The notes under the pieces were generated by a model that saw only the letters and a program-made list of their open reading frames with translations, did no database searches and had not been told where the DNA came from. A program made the translations under genes and the position numbers. 64,000 nucleotides of DNA from Rhizobium brockwellii. GTDB taxonomy: Bacteria > Pseudomonadota > Alphaproteobacteria > Rhizobiales > Rhizobiaceae. Location of the stretch: NCBI RefSeq assembly GCF_000769405.2, contig NZ_CP053440.1, positions 372,001-436,000 of the forward strand, read 5' to 3'. Each line of letters begins with the position of its first letter. The stretch's first letter is position 1. Positions 8,506-18,367 of the stretch are shown piece by piece.

Positions 8506-9416
8506 ATGGTTTGCCATGCGGATGTCATTTCCATGGAAATGTCCACAAAGCGCTGTCCGAGAGAATTTAGTTGGCGACCTGCAATTTTCTGCAAGGCGAA
8601 TTGCCTAGCGGCGATGTGCTCCTGCAGTGGGATCGCAGCCAGTACGCCCCGGCGGATCTCCTCCCGCAGGAACTCGTCGGACAGTATGCTAACGCCGTCT
8701 GAACGTTCTACTATCGCCTTCAACACGCTGAACGGAGCTGCCTCGACGAGGCGTACGGGGAAAGGAAGCCCATTGGTCGTGAACAGGGCTTCGAGCTGTT
8801 TGCGGAAGGCGCCTCCGCGCGGGGGCATCACCCATGTCGAGTCGGCGAGTTCTGCAAGACAAACTTGTTGCCGCCCCTCCAATGGATGACCCGCCCGAAC
8901 CACGATAACGGAACGGGCCGTGAAAAGCGGAATTTCCTCCACTCTCTCCGATGCGGGTCTTTGTCCAACATTGGAAATGACGAGATCAAGTTTGTGGGTC
9001 AGGAGCCGCTCCATCAGTTGCTCGTCCGTGCCCTCGATCACCTCGATGGCAGCACTGCCATTTTCCTCGAGGATGCGACCAACGACCAGCGGCACGAAAC
9101 TACCGGTCGCGAGCGGCGTTCCACCGACGTGCAACGGGCCCTCAACACCGCGGCCACTCGCTTCCAATTCCCGTCCGGCTAGATGCAAGATGGCTTCAAT
9201 GCTCTCGGCATGGCGCACCAGAATCTTGCCTGCCTCTGTCATGATCGCACCATGTCGACCCCGATCGACAAGCTGCATCTGAGTTACATCCTCCAAACGC
9301 GCGACGCTGACGGAAAGTGCCGGCTGGGAAATATGAAGCGCTTCGGCCGCCTTGAGGAAGGAGCCGGCGCGGTCGATAGCAAGAATATAGCGCAGCAGTC
9401 GGGGATCCAGGTCCAT
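8502..9416 (-). CDS. LysR-family transcriptional regulator
   Basis: 304 residues from the chosen start. The N-terminal helix-turn-helix reads [21 protein letters not shown] followed by [16 protein letters not shown], typical LysR. The effector-binding domain includes [24 protein letters not shown] and [10 protein letters not shown] segments of the aromatic/sugar-acid subgroup. The longest frame begins at 9548, but the family start is at 9416. It lies downstream of the glycoside hydrolase gene in the same direction, about 130 bases on, and could be the regulator of the ABC importer operon. Its 3' end meets the dehydrogenase remnant on the other strand. Confidence 0.88.
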   Translation of the reverse strand: MDLDPRLLRYILAIDRAGSFLKAAEALHISQPALSVSVARLEDVTQMQLVDRGRHGAIMTEAGKILVRHAESIEAILHLAGRELEASGRGVEGPLHVGGTPLATGSFVPLVVGRILEENGSAAIEVIEGTDEQLMERLLTHKLDLVISNVGQRPASERVEEIPLFTARSVIVVRAGHPLEGRQQVCLAELADSTWVMPPRGGAFRKQLEALFTTNGLPFPVRLVEAAPFSVLKAIVERSDGVSILSDEFLREEIRRGVLAAIPLQEHIAARQFALQKIAGRQLNSLGQRFVDISMEMTSAWQTM

Positions 9417-9544
9417 TTGTTGACAAGAGCCTTCGGCGCGTGATGTATCCAGAATTCCGTCGAATAGCACGTCCGCAAGCGAACCCCTAGGGACAGGTGC
9501 CGAGCCTGATGAACCAATCGGTGGTCCGCCGGACGACTGTCGGT

Positions 9545-11230
9545 TCAAAGGGAAGCTTCCTGCAGGCCGCAGGCCGCATCAACAGGGCTTTGCCCTGCGA
9601 ACGGAATTTCACCGAGGAGAGCCTTCACCAACGCCTGCTGCACCGGAGGCACGGCTGCATAGCCATTCACGAAGGTTCTGCATTCCGGCATATGATACAG
9701 CAAGAAGGGCGTACCGAGCGAGACGTAGATGGTCGGAAGATAGTCCCAGAGCCTTTGCATCGAATGTGGGAAAAAGCCGTGCAGGTCTTCCCAGCGCGGG
9801 CCTAGGTTTTCCTTGGCGGAAACACCTTCCTCGGCCATCAGATACATGCCGATATCGTGGGAGGCCGGATCGATTGTATCGCCCTTGCGATAGAGCGTGA
9901 CGTCAAAGCCCCCTTCGCGCAGCATATCGGCCACCTGCAACTGCGGCAGCGGGCCGGAAGGGCTCATCCGGCTTTCCAGTTGCGCCAGCAGGATGCGTTT
10001 GTGCCGGCTCTTATCGAGCGGCAGCAGAGCCTGTATGTCCTTCACCAGCGTGATCCCGGCCTCCGCGGCCAATTTCGACCATCCGGCATGCTCGGCGCCG
10101 CCGAGCAGACGCGGGCGATCCGCCGCCGCTGGTGGATGGCCGCCGGTCTCGTGGAGCTTCATCGACGCTTTGAGGGCAAGTACGCGCAAGACCGCTTCAT
10201 CGACACGCTCCTGCTTGAGGAGACCATTCTGAAGGCCGTCCCTGAGATAGTCGAGATCCTGGTCGAGATCAGCCGGGAACAGCAGGATATCGCAGCCAGA
10301 GGCGATGCAGAGCGGAACGAGTTCTCGCCGCGCACCCCGCGCATTGAAGCCGACCATGCCGGTCGCATCGGAGACGACCAGACCATTGAAGCCCATCTCC
10401 TCCCTGAGAAGGGTGGTGGTGAGGTCGAAATTCAGCGACGCCGGCATATGGGCAGGGCTGCGGGCTGACGATCCAAGCTCTGCCGTGTAGGCCGGCAGGG
10501 TGATGTGGCCGGCCATGACGACCTGCACACCTTTCGCAAAGGCATCGGCATAGATTTTGCCAAAGGTCTGGCGCCACTCTTCCATCGGCATCGTATTGTG
10601 GGTGGTCGCGAAATGCTGGTCCCTGTCGTCGAGGCCGTCACCCGGCCAATGCTTGATCGAGCTTGCAAAACCGGCTGATCGGGCTCCTTGCTGATAAGCC
10701 GCGGTCATCGCCATGACCGTCGGCACATCCGCGCCGAACGAACGGGTGTTGACCACGTTCGAACGGAAATTGACCGCAAGATCGGCAACCGGCGTCCAGG
10801 AAATGTTGAAGCCGAGATAACCGCCTTCACGCGCCGCAACGATACCCATACGCCGTGCGTGCTCGGCGTCTCCCGTCGCCGCGATCGCCATCTGGTTAAG
10901 GTAGGGCGTTCCCGCCGCAACGCTGCTCTTCTCCGAGAACTCGATGTCGCAGCTCATCAGCAGCGGGATCGCTGTCTGCGACTGAAGGAATTGCGCGCTG
11001 TCGCGCAGTTCCTTCTCCGAACGGGAGGGCATGCGATGGATGCCGCCGACATGGTGCCGCAGCGGCGCCCAAAGGTCTTCCGGCGAGAGGTCACGGCATA
11101 GAGGCAGTACGATCTGCCCCAGTTTTTCATCCAGCGACAGTCTGTCGAAGGTCGACCTGACCCACGCAAGAGCGGTGTCGTTCAGATGGAAGGGATGTCC
11201 CGCAAGCTTTTCAAGGATCGTCTCGGTCAT
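9545..11230 (-). CDS. Glycoside hydrolase family 3 protein (beta-glucosidase / beta-N-acetylhexosaminidase type)
   Basis: 561 residues, no signal peptide, so probably cytoplasmic. The GH3 N-terminal barrel is recognisable: LSLDEKLGQIVLP, the substrate-site SIKHWPGDG motif, and GFNGLVVSDATGMVGF with the nucleophile aspartate in SDA. A second C-terminal domain follows (from about residue 390). GH3 enzymes release terminal beta-linked sugars. Its ATG overlaps the stop of the ABC ATPase gene by one base (TGATG), so it is cotranscribed with a sugar importer and probably processes the imported glycoside. The start at 11230 is preferred to the frame's longer N-terminus. Confidence 0.88.
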   Translation of the reverse strand: MTETILEKLAGHPFHLNDTALAWVRSTFDRLSLDEKLGQIVLPLCRDLSPEDLWAPLRHHVGGIHRMPSRSEKELRDSAQFLQSQTAIPLLMSCDIEFSEKSSVAAGTPYLNQMAIAATGDAEHARRMGIVAAREGGYLGFNISWTPVADLAVNFRSNVVNTRSFGADVPTVMAMTAAYQQGARSAGFASSIKHWPGDGLDDRDQHFATTHNTMPMEEWRQTFGKIYADAFAKGVQVVMAGHITLPAYTAELGSSARSPAHMPASLNFDLTTTLLREEMGFNGLVVSDATGMVGFNARGARRELVPLCIASGCDILLFPADLDQDLDYLRDGLQNGLLKQERVDEAVLRVLALKASMKLHETGGHPPAAADRPRLLGGAEHAGWSKLAAEAGITLVKDIQALLPLDKSRHKRILLAQLESRMSPSGPLPQLQVADMLREGGFDVTLYRKGDTIDPASHDIGMYLMAEEGVSAKENLGPRWEDLHGFFPHSMQRLWDYLPTIYVSLGTPFLLYHMPECRTFVNGYAAVPPVQQALVKALLGEIPFAGQSPVDAACGLQEASL

Positions 11231-12303
11231 CACATGCGCTTTCCGCTGTCTGCGTCGAATATGTGAAGGCACTGCTCGGACAGGCCGAGCCACGCCTTGT
11301 CGCCGGGCTTGATGCTGACGGAGGCGGGTATCTTGGTGGAGATGCCGATGCTTCCGCGTTTGCACCAGACGAGCTTTTCGGCTCCCATCGGCTCGACGAC
11401 GTCGACCTCGACTGCAAGGCCGGATGCGGCCTCATCCGTGTGGAGCACCACGTCCTCCGGGCGAATGCCGACGATCACATTCCGGCCGTCTGCAAGCGGG
11501 GCTTGCGACGACAGCGCGGATGCGATGTGCACCGTCTTGCCGTCGACAATCGCATCGCCGCCTTCGACGGCAGCATCCAGGAAGTTCATGGCGGGCGAGC
11601 CGACGAAACGGGCAACGAAGGTGTTCGCTGGCTTGTTGTAGATCTCGTCAGGCGTGCCCTGCTGCTGGATGATCCGGTCCTTCATGACCACGATGCGGTC
11701 GGCAAGCGTCATCGCCTCGATCTGGTCGTGGGTCACGTAGACCATCGTGGACTTGAGCCGCTGGTGAAGACGCTTGATCTCGACGCGAAGGTCCGAGCGC
11801 AATTGGGCGTCGAGGTTGGAGAGCGGTTCGTCGAAGAGAAACACGCCCGCGTCGCGCACGACGGCGCGGCCGATCGCCACGCGCTGGCGCTGGCCGCCGG
11901 ACAGTTCAGACGGCTTGCGGTCAAGTAATGGTTCGATCTGCAGCATTCTTGCCGCATTGGCGACGCGCTTTTCGATTTCCGGCTTGGCGGTTCCGGCGAC
12001 CTTCAGGCCGAAGCTGAGGTTTCCCCGCACGCTCATGCGGGGATAGAGCGCGTAAGACTGGAAGACCATCGCGATCCCGCGGTTCTTCGGCTCAACATTC
12101 GTCATGTCGTGGCCGCCGATCAAGATCTGCCCTTCGGCAACATCCTGGAGCCCGGCGATCGCATTGAGAAGCGTGGACTTGCCGCAGCCGGAAGGTCCGA
12201 GCAGGACGATGAATTCCGACGGCGGAATGTCGAGATCTATGCCTTTAAGCACCTCGACCTGTCCGTAGCGGATGCCGAGATTTCGCAGTTGAACGCCTGT
12301 CAT
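11230..12303 (-). CDS. Sugar ABC transporter ATP-binding protein (MalK/UgpC type)
   Basis: 357 residues, the usual size of the MalK/UgpC/MsmX group. Walker A is GPSGCGKST, the signature LSGGQRQRVAIGRA, Walker B VFLFDEPLSNLDA, and the H-loop is in YVTHDQ. A C-terminal TOBE-type regulatory domain follows from about residue 240 and includes GIRPEDV. It powers import through the two permeases encoded upstream. The start at 12303 gives the canonical N-terminus MTGVQLRNLGIRYG; a much longer frame runs through the permease genes but is only read-through. It overlaps the GH3 start by one base. Confidence 0.95.
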   Translation of the reverse strand: MTGVQLRNLGIRYGQVEVLKGIDLDIPPSEFIVLLGPSGCGKSTLLNAIAGLQDVAEGQILIGGHDMTNVEPKNRGIAMVFQSYALYPRMSVRGNLSFGLKVAGTAKPEIEKRVANAARMLQIEPLLDRKPSELSGGQRQRVAIGRAVVRDAGVFLFDEPLSNLDAQLRSDLRVEIKRLHQRLKSTMVYVTHDQIEAMTLADRIVVMKDRIIQQQGTPDEIYNKPANTFVARFVGSPAMNFLDAAVEGGDAIVDGKTVHIASALSSQAPLADGRNVIVGIRPEDVVLHTDEAASGLAVEVDVVEPMGAEKLVWCKRGSIGISTKIPASVSIKPGDKAWLGLSEQCLHIFDADSGKRM

Positions 12304-12305
12304 GA

Positions 12306-13199
12306 TTAGCCTTTCACGGCACCGGACGCCACGCCGCGGACAAACCAACGGCCCGACGTGAAATAAACGAGAAGCGGGATGATCGAAGTGAGCAGCGTTG
12401 CGGCCATCTCCACGTTGTATTCCCGCTCGCCATAGGTGGAGTGCACGATATTGTTGAGTTGGACCGTCATCGGCGCATAGTTGATGCCGCCGAAGACGAG
12501 CCCGACGATGTAGTCGTTCCAGATGAAGGTGACCTGCAGGATGCCAGCGACGGCGATCATCGGAACCGACATTGGCAGCAGGATCGAGAAGAAGAAGCGC
12601 CAGTAGCCGGCGCCGTCGACGCGGGCGGCCTTGAAGAGATCGATCGGGATCGTTGCGAAATAATTGCGGAACAGCAGCGTCACGACAGGCAGAGCGAACA
12701 CGACGTGCACCGCGATCACCCCGGCGAGCGAATTGAACAGTCCGATGGTGGAGGTAATGCGCACGAGCGGATAGATCAGCACCTGATAGGGAAAGAAACC
12801 GCCGATCAGCAGCACGGCGAAAAGCACGTTGGCGAAGCGCACGCGCCAGAAGCTCAGCGCATAACCGGTGACCGCGCCGGCCGCGATGGCGATGGCGACA
12901 CTCGGAATGGTGATCAGCACGGAATTCACGAAGCCGACCTTGAGTCCCTCGCAACGCAGTCCCGTACAGGCAGAATTCCAGGCCTTCGACCAGTATTCGA
13001 ACGTCAGCGCATGGGGCAGGGACAGCAGCGTGCCGGTCCGGATCTCCTCCATCGACTTGAAGGCCGTCACGATCATCACGTAAAGCGGGATCAGCGCCAC
13101 GATCGCGATCACGATCAAGAGAACGTAGGTCAGCACGCGAGCCAGCGGGGCGGCATAGGTGCTGCGGTGTACGGGAGCCAGGCCGTTTGTCGAGGTCAT
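12306..13199 (-). CDS. Sugar ABC transporter permease (MalG-like)
   Basis: 297 residues with six predicted membrane helices and the binding-protein-dependent transport EAA loop (EAA-like segment AARVDGAGYWRFFFSILLP). The N-terminal helix VLLIVIAIVALIPLYVMIVTAF and the short periplasmic stretch are those of MalG/CUT1 permeases. It pairs with the MalF-like permease, whose stop codon it overlaps by four bases. With the ATPase, binding protein and GH3 enzyme it forms a carbohydrate uptake operon of the CUT1 kind. Confidence 0.93.
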   Translation of the reverse strand: MTSTNGLAPVHRSTYAAPLARVLTYVLLIVIAIVALIPLYVMIVTAFKSMEEIRTGTLLSLPHALTFEYWSKAWNSACTGLRCEGLKVGFVNSVLITIPSVAIAIAAGAVTGYALSFWRVRFANVLFAVLLIGGFFPYQVLIYPLVRITSTIGLFNSLAGVIAVHVVFALPVVTLLFRNYFATIPIDLFKAARVDGAGYWRFFFSILLPMSVPMIAVAGILQVTFIWNDYIVGLVFGGINYAPMTVQLNNIVHSTYGEREYNVEMAATLLTSIIPLLVYFTSGRWFVRGVASGAVKG

Positions 13200-14083
13200 T
13201 CGGCAACTCCCTTACGACGGTTCTTGAGATAGAGAAGAGGCACGGAGACCAACAGGACGAGAAGCAGCAGCGTGGTGGCCGCGGCGGATGCAAGGCCAAC
13301 CTGCTGGCGTTCGAACATGTGATCGATGATGAACTTGGCCGGCACATCCGTTGCGATGCCCGGTCCGCCTCCGGTCATGGCGACCACGACGTCGAATAGG
13401 CGCACGACGGTCAGGCACATCAGCACCAATGCAGTCGTGATGCTCGCGCCGATGCTCGGGACGATGATATAGAGATGCGCCTTCCAGGCTGGGATACCCT
13501 CGATACGGATCGCCTTCCACAGATCGTCATCGACGCCCCGCAACCCGGCGAGGAGAACAACCATGACGAGGCCGGAGGAGTGCCAGACGGCTGCGAAGAT
13601 GATCGTAAAGATCGCCGTGTCAGCATTGACGATCCAGTCGAATGAGGCATTCTCGAAGCCGAGCTTGCGAGCAACGTCGGCAATGCCGTAGTTCGGATCG
13701 AACAACCAGCGCCAGACGAGACCGGTGACGATGAACGACATGGCAAACGGATAGAGGTAGATCGTCCGTAGTGCATTCTCACCGCGGACACCGCGGTTGA
13801 TCATGGCGGCGAGCGAATAGCCGATGAACAGCGTCGCCGGGATGAAGATCACCGCGAACAAGGCCATATTGGTGAGCGAGACATGCCACCGGGCATTGGA
13901 GAACAGGTTTATGTACTGGGTGAATCCGGCAAACCTGTAGTTGGGCAGCATGGAGGAGCGGGTTAGGGATATGCCCGCCGCCCATAGGACGCCTCCGACA
14001 TAGACCGACAAAACCACGAATGCGACGGGAACAAGTGTCAGGGCCGCTTGAAGGCGACTGCTTGAAGGCGACTTTGCGAACAC
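13196..14083 (-). CDS. Sugar ABC transporter permease (MalF-like)
   Basis: 295 residues, six membrane helices, with the EAA loop IRIEGIPAWKAHLYIIVPSI near residues 190-210. It belongs to the MalF/UgpA side of the CUT1 family; the large periplasmic loop of enteric MalF is absent, as in most alphaproteobacterial members. It follows the binding-protein gene by about 70 bases and overlaps the MalG-like gene. The likely substrate is an oligosaccharide or glycoside, inferred only from the co-encoded GH3 enzyme. Confidence 0.93.
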   Translation of the reverse strand: MFAKSPSSSRLQAALTLVPVAFVVLSVYVGGVLWAAGISLTRSSMLPNYRFAGFTQYINLFSNARWHVSLTNMALFAVIFIPATLFIGYSLAAMINRGVRGENALRTIYLYPFAMSFIVTGLVWRWLFDPNYGIADVARKLGFENASFDWIVNADTAIFTIIFAAVWHSSGLVMVVLLAGLRGVDDDLWKAIRIEGIPAWKAHLYIIVPSIGASITTALVLMCLTVVRLFDVVVAMTGGGPGIATDVPAKFIIDHMFERQQVGLASAAATTLLLLVLLVSVPLLYLKNRRKGVAE

Positions 14084-14152
14084 GACTGGGGACTCCGAAT
14101 ATCTTCGTCGTTCGGGGGAGGCGACTGAACACGCTCCCCCGACGGGGTTGCG

Positions 14153-15388
14153 TCAGCTCGCGGAGAGCCCGTTTGCATAGGCCTCGATAAATTGGTCGGC
14201 AGTCAGGCCGCCCTTGCTCCAGAAACGGGTGATCGCATCCTCGACGGCACCGACGACGGCCGGCGGGAACATCATCTGGTCGCCCGCCGTGGAAAGCTTG
14301 GCATCGCTGAAATAGTGCGACGCTTGGGCAATGCAGCTGTTGAGTTTCGACGTATCGGCGCCCTTGAGAATGGGGATCGTGCCGTTCGCGACCGCAAATG
14401 CGGTCTGCGTCGGGATATCCGTAAAGGTCTTGAGGAGCAGGTCCTGCGCCTTGCCCATCGCAGCATCCGAGGGTTCCGGGAACAGGAACACGTCACCCGA
14501 AATGATCATGCCCTGATCGGAGCCAATGATTGCGCATTCGTAATCGCTGCCCGCCGATTTGCCCGCAGCCGCAAAGGCGCCGTTCAACCAGGTGCCGCCC
14601 TGCGTCATCAGTGCCTTGCCGGATATCACCAGGTTGGTCGAATCCGGCCACGAGCGACCCGGCGAGCCGGCATCGGCATAGTCCTTGAGCTTTTCGAATA
14701 CCTTGACGGCGGCTTTGAACTTATCGCCCCGCACGGCTCCCGCGTCCCTTTTGTAGATGACCGCATCATAGGTTTCGCGCCCTGCAACGCCGAGCACGAC
14801 GGCATTGAACATCAGCCGCTCCCAGCGAGGCTCCCCGGAGGGCGCGAAAGGCATGAGGCCGGCCGCCTTGGCCTTGTCAAGTGCAGCAAACACATCGTCC
14901 CAGGTCTTGGGCGTCGACACGCCGATCTTGTCGAGGATCGGCTTATTGAACCAGAACCAGTTGGCGCCGTTGCCGGAGATCGGAAGCGCCCAGATCTTGC
15001 CGTCGACCGTGCCCGAATTCAGTAGTGCTTGCGGCAATTTTTCCTGCCAGTTGTCGGCCGTGGCCGTCTCCGTCAGGTCGCGAAGCAGGTCGTTTTCCTG
15101 AAGCTCGATGAACTGGGCGCCGGTATTGAACAGCATGGCGGCGGGCGGGTTGCCGCCGATCACCCGGTTGACCGCCGTCGCTCGGGCGTTCGGGCCGCCT
15201 GATATGGCGTTGTCGACCCAGCTTCCCCCAAGCTCGGTGAACTTCTGGGCCAAAACCTTAACACCGGCCGACTCGGCGGCGGAGGTCCATTGATGGATCA
15301 CCTCACCTTTGATTTCCTCCGCATTCGCTGAGGCTGCCAAGCAAAGCGTAACGGCGGTGGTCGCTGCAAGAAGCAATTTCGCAATCAT
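14153..15388 (-). CDS. Sugar ABC transporter substrate-binding protein
   Basis: 411 residues with a cleavable signal peptide (MIAKLLLAATTAVTLCLAASANA). The mature protein is a family 1 extracellular solute-binding protein with the expected KGEVIHQWTSAAESAGV start and an aromatic-rich ligand region (GNGANWFWFNKPIL). It delivers the sugar to the MalF/MalG-like permeases. AGGAGGAGAA lies directly ahead of the ATG. A TATAAT-like minus-10 element lies at 15476-15481 on the minus strand, about 90 bases upstream; the minus-35 is weak. First gene of the operon that ends with GH3. Confidence 0.93.
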   Translation of the reverse strand: MIAKLLLAATTAVTLCLAASANAEEIKGEVIHQWTSAAESAGVKVLAQKFTELGGSWVDNAISGGPNARATAVNRVIGGNPPAAMLFNTGAQFIELQENDLLRDLTETATADNWQEKLPQALLNSGTVDGKIWALPISGNGANWFWFNKPILDKIGVSTPKTWDDVFAALDKAKAAGLMPFAPSGEPRWERLMFNAVVLGVAGRETYDAVIYKRDAGAVRGDKFKAAVKVFEKLKDYADAGSPGRSWPDSTNLVISGKALMTQGGTWLNGAFAAAGKSAGSDYECAIIGSDQGMIISGDVFLFPEPSDAAMGKAQDLLLKTFTDIPTQTAFAVANGTIPILKGADTSKLNSCIAQASHYFSDAKLSTAGDQMMFPPAVVGAVEDAITRFWSKGGLTADQFIEAYANGLSAS

Positions 15389-15546
15389 GTCTTCTCCTCC
15401 TGAACTCCATCGCGATTATTCAGGAGCCGATTATCATTCGTCAAATAATGGATTTAGCAAATATCATAACCGCAGATTATAGAAATTCTTGCGCCTTGAC
15501 GATGCCGGTCACGCGGTCGCATCGTTTCCGGTGTCCGTTCAAAGCA

Positions 15547-16266
15547 TCAGGCCGGCGGTGTTGTGTCGCCGGCTTCGCTTGTTTCCAGGTCGGTCCTGAT
15601 GAAATCCGCGGTCTGTTCGTAGTGCCGCTGTAACAGGCCTACAGCCTCGTCGCTCTTACGATCGAGCACGGCTTTCAGAATGTCCGCGTGTTCTTGCGCC
15701 ACATTGCGCACCCGAAACGCCTTGCGGCTGGAAAGCGCGCGATAGCGATGAAGCCGGTCGGCGAGCTGTTCGCAGAAGCCGATCAGCGGGCGTGAGCCGC
15801 AGCCACCGATGAGCTGCGCATGGAAGGCTCGATGCAGGCGCTCCCATTCCGGATTGCTCTCGAACCGCTCTGGGTTCAATGAGCGAGGTGCACGCTCCAG
15901 CCTGTGGTGCGCCACGAGAAGGGCTTCCTCCCACGCTGGCGTTGTATTTGCGAGCGACTCCCGCAATGCCAGGCCTTCGACCCAGGATCGGGTTTTGGTC
16001 AGCTCCCCCAATTCCTCCAAGCTTATCGGCTTCACGAAGAAGCCACGCTGCTCCTTGCCGATCACCAGATCCTCAGTGGTCAGGCGGTTCAATGCCTCCC
16101 GCAAGGGCGTTTGCCCCGCCTCGTATTGCTCCATCAGGAAGCGCAGCTGCAGCTTGCGGCCGGGCTCTAGGCGCGCGGACAGAATGTCGGCCTTCAGCCG
16201 TTCGTAAATGCTCGTGGCCAGTGTTGCGGGGCTCTCCGGCCCCCTGTTCAGCGCATCGGCGTCCAT
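15547..16266 (-). CDS. GntR-family transcriptional regulator (FCD domain)
   Basis: 239 residues. The N-terminal GntR winged helix reads SIYERLKADILSARLEPGRKL and TPLREALNRLTTEDLV. The all-helical FCD effector domain follows (about residues 90-225), with conserved metal-binding-type positions in the FHAQLIGG and HADILKAV segments. It is divergent from the aromatic-degradation operon (first ATG at 16390) and in the same direction as the sugar operon downstream. The divergent placement and the AT-rich palindromes between the two starts make it the likely repressor of the aromatic operon. Confidence 0.9.
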   Translation of the reverse strand: MDADALNRGPESPATLATSIYERLKADILSARLEPGRKLQLRFLMEQYEAGQTPLREALNRLTTEDLVIGKEQRGFFVKPISLEELGELTKTRSWVEGLALRESLANTTPAWEEALLVAHHRLERAPRSLNPERFESNPEWERLHRAFHAQLIGGCGSRPLIGFCEQLADRLHRYRALSSRKAFRVRNVAQEHADILKAVLDRKSDEAVGLLQRHYEQTADFIRTDLETSEAGDTTPPA

Positions 16267-16316
16267 ATCGGATCCATTGTTTCACACCAGTTTCATATAC
16301 ACAATGGCATCCAATT

Positions 16317-16339
16317 TGCAAAATTTATAAATTTTTGCT
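16317..16339. promoter_or_regulatory. AT-rich palindrome between GntR and the aromatic operon
   Basis: AAATTTATAAATTT (16321-16334) is a perfect 14-bp palindrome, extended outward by near-symmetric GCAAA and TTTGC. A looser CCATTGT...ACAATGG pair lies at about 16268-16302. Either could be the GntR operator; the position between divergent starts supports it. Confidence 0.4.
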
Positions 16340-16389
16340 TTACACGCCAATTTATGGATATTATGCAAAAGCCACCACCGGAGGAAAGC

Positions 16390-17439
16390 ATGGGCGAAGA
16401 CGAGGAAAGCGCAGGGCGGTTCAACAACGGTTGCGGCTGCTTCGGCATCGACATTCACTGCCACGTCGTGCCGGCACGCTTTCCGCTACCGGCCGGTGGC
16501 GCGCCGGTGCGCGGCTTTCCTTCGATGGTCGCGTCGGGCGATTGCCATGCCACCGTCGTCATTGATGAGAAACCCTATCGGACGGTCAGCAACGCCTGCT
16601 GGGTCGCCGAGCGGCGGCTCGAAGACATGGACCGTAGCGGCATAAGGCTTCAGGCACTTTCGCCCATGCCGGAACTTTTCGGCTACTGGATCGAAAGCAA
16701 CGCGGCCAACGACCTCGTCCGCCACGTCAACGACGCGATTGCAGCACTCGTTGCGGAGGGAGAAGGGCATTTCGTCGGGCTGGCCGGCGTTCCCCTGCAA
16801 GATATCGACCTTGCGATCGCCGAGCTTCACCGCACGGTCGGCACCCTCGGCTTTCGCGGCGTCGAGATCGGCAGCAATATAAATGGCGTGCCGATCGGCG
16901 ATCCCAGGTTCCATCCATTCTTTGCGGAAGCAGAGAAACTTGGAGCGGCCGTATTCGTCCATGCAGTGCGGCCAGCCGGCATGGACCGGCTCGTCGGGCC
17001 GGCGCCGCTTCAGCAGGTGCTCGGCTATCCCACGGATGTGGGGCTGGCTGCGGCCTCGGTCATCACCGGCGGATTGCTCTTGAAATTCCCGCAGCTGCGG
17101 ATCGCCTTCAGCCATGGCGGCGGCACGTTCGCCTCGCTCCTGCCGCGGCTGGAGCAGGGCTATTCGGCCTTCCCGGCGCTGAGGGAAACCATGCCCGAAC
17201 CGCCCTCGGCGCAGGCTCGGCTACTCTACGTCGATTCTCTCGTCTTCGATGCGGACACGCTGCGCCGCCTGGTTTCCGTTTTTGGAGGGGAACGCGTTTT
17301 GCTCGGCACGGATTACCCCTTCAATTTTCGCGATCAGCAGCCCGTTGCGCGCATCGAGGCCGCGTTCGCCGGTGCCGGTCTGCGCGAACGGCTGTTCTTT
17401 AGAAACGCGCAGGCCTTTCTGGCGCTGGATGAGGTTTGA
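16390..17439 (+). CDS. Amidohydrolase-family decarboxylase (ACMSD-like)
   Basis: 349 residues. The early IDIHCHVVP motif gives the H-x-H metal ligands, and later HAVRP, FSHGGG and GTDYPFNF fit the amidohydrolase 2 group that includes aminocarboxymuconate-semialdehyde decarboxylase and related aromatic decarboxylases. GAGGAAAGC precedes the ATG at 16390, which is preferred over 16354. It is the first gene of a five-gene degradation operon and ends four bases before the VOC dioxygenase gene. In the pathway it would decarboxylate either the aromatic acid or a ring-cleavage product. Confidence 0.88.
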   Translation: MGEDEESAGRFNNGCGCFGIDIHCHVVPARFPLPAGGAPVRGFPSMVASGDCHATVVIDEKPYRTVSNACWVAERRLEDMDRSGIRLQALSPMPELFGYWIESNAANDLVRHVNDAIAALVAEGEGHFVGLAGVPLQDIDLAIAELHRTVGTLGFRGVEIGSNINGVPIGDPRFHPFFAEAEKLGAAVFVHAVRPAGMDRLVGPAPLQQVLGYPTDVGLAAASVITGGLLLKFPQLRIAFSHGGGTFASLLPRLEQGYSAFPALRETMPEPPSAQARLLYVDSLVFDADTLRRLVSVFGGERVLLGTDYPFNFRDQQPVARIEAAFAGAGLRERLFFRNAQAFLALDEV

Positions 17440-17443
17440 TCAG

Positions 17444-18337
17444 ATGTCCGACTTTCCCGTCACCGCCCTGCGCAGCGTCGAGCTCGGCACTCCCGATCTG
17501 GCTGCATCCGTCGACTTTTACTGCCGCGTCTGGGGATTGGACGCGATCGCCGAAATGAGCGGCAAAGTTTTCCTTGCCGCAACCGGCGATGATTTCCATG
17601 TGCTGGAACTGAAGCAGAGCGACCGCTCCGAGTTGCGCAAGATCACGTTCCGCGTCCGCTCCGCCGAAGATCTCAAAACGCTTTTCGCAAAGACCGTTAC
17701 GGCGGGGTGTGCCACGCTACGCGAGCCCGGACCTGCAGACGCACCGTCCGGTGGGGAGCGCTTCGTCATTCGGGAGCCGCAGGGTTCCGTATTGGAGTTC
17801 GTGCATGGCGACAACAGGAAGGCGGGGGTAGTCGTCGCAAACCGCCCGGAACGCCTCGCGCATGTCAACATCAATAGCGCGGAGATCGATGCGCTTTCAA
17901 AATTCTACCGCGATGTCCTGGGCTTCCGCCTGACCGACCGGTCGAAGCTGATGGCTTTCCTGCGCTGCAATGACGATCACCACGCCGTCGTGCTGGCCGA
18001 AGCGCCGGTGAACGGGCTCAACCATATCGCCTTCCTGATGCCCGATCTTGAATCGGTCATGCGCGGTTCCGGCTGGGTGGTCGACCACGGTTATCCGATC
18101 GGCTGGGGCGTCGGACGGCATGGCCCGGGTGACAATGTCTTTGCTTATTTCGTCGATCCCCAGGGCGTCGTGGTCGAATACACCGCCGAGGTTCTGCAGG
18201 TGGAGGACGATTATCGCGTGCGAGGCCCGGACGAGTGGGGCTGGCCGCCGGGTCGCACCGATCACTGGGGTATCGCGGCTCCCAAGAGCGACGCCTGCAA
18301 GAAGGCACAGATTTCCATCGGATTTTCCGGCGCCTGA
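17444..18337 (+). CDS. Extradiol ring-cleavage dioxygenase-like VOC protein
   Basis: 297 residues with two VOC modules. Module one starts VTALRSVELGTPDLAASVDFY; module two starts LAHVNINSAEIDALSKFY and carries HHAVVLAEAP, NHIAFLMPD and VVEYTAEV. The H, H, E positions in module two match the iron ligands of type I extradiol dioxygenases (BphC/MhpB-like class I). It would open a catechol-type ring produced by the flavin hydroxylase encoded next. Start chosen at the first ATG after the amidohydrolase stop. Glyoxalase-like non-cleaving function cannot be excluded. Confidence 0.82.
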   Translation: MSDFPVTALRSVELGTPDLAASVDFYCRVWGLDAIAEMSGKVFLAATGDDFHVLELKQSDRSELRKITFRVRSAEDLKTLFAKTVTAGCATLREPGPADAPSGGERFVIREPQGSVLEFVHGDNRKAGVVVANRPERLAHVNINSAEIDALSKFYRDVLGFRLTDRSKLMAFLRCNDDHHAVVLAEAPVNGLNHIAFLMPDLESVMRGSGWVVDHGYPIGWGVGRHGPGDNVFAYFVDPQGVVVEYTAEVLQVEDDYRVRGPDEWGWPPGRTDHWGIAAPKSDACKKAQISIGFSGA

Positions 18338-18367
18338 GACGGCCACCATCATAGCAGAGGGATTCCG

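Noticed and set aside
12303..13347. N-terminal extension of the ABC ATPase through the permease genes
   Set aside because: The family N-terminus begins at 12303; the upstream part is an out-of-frame reading of the permease.
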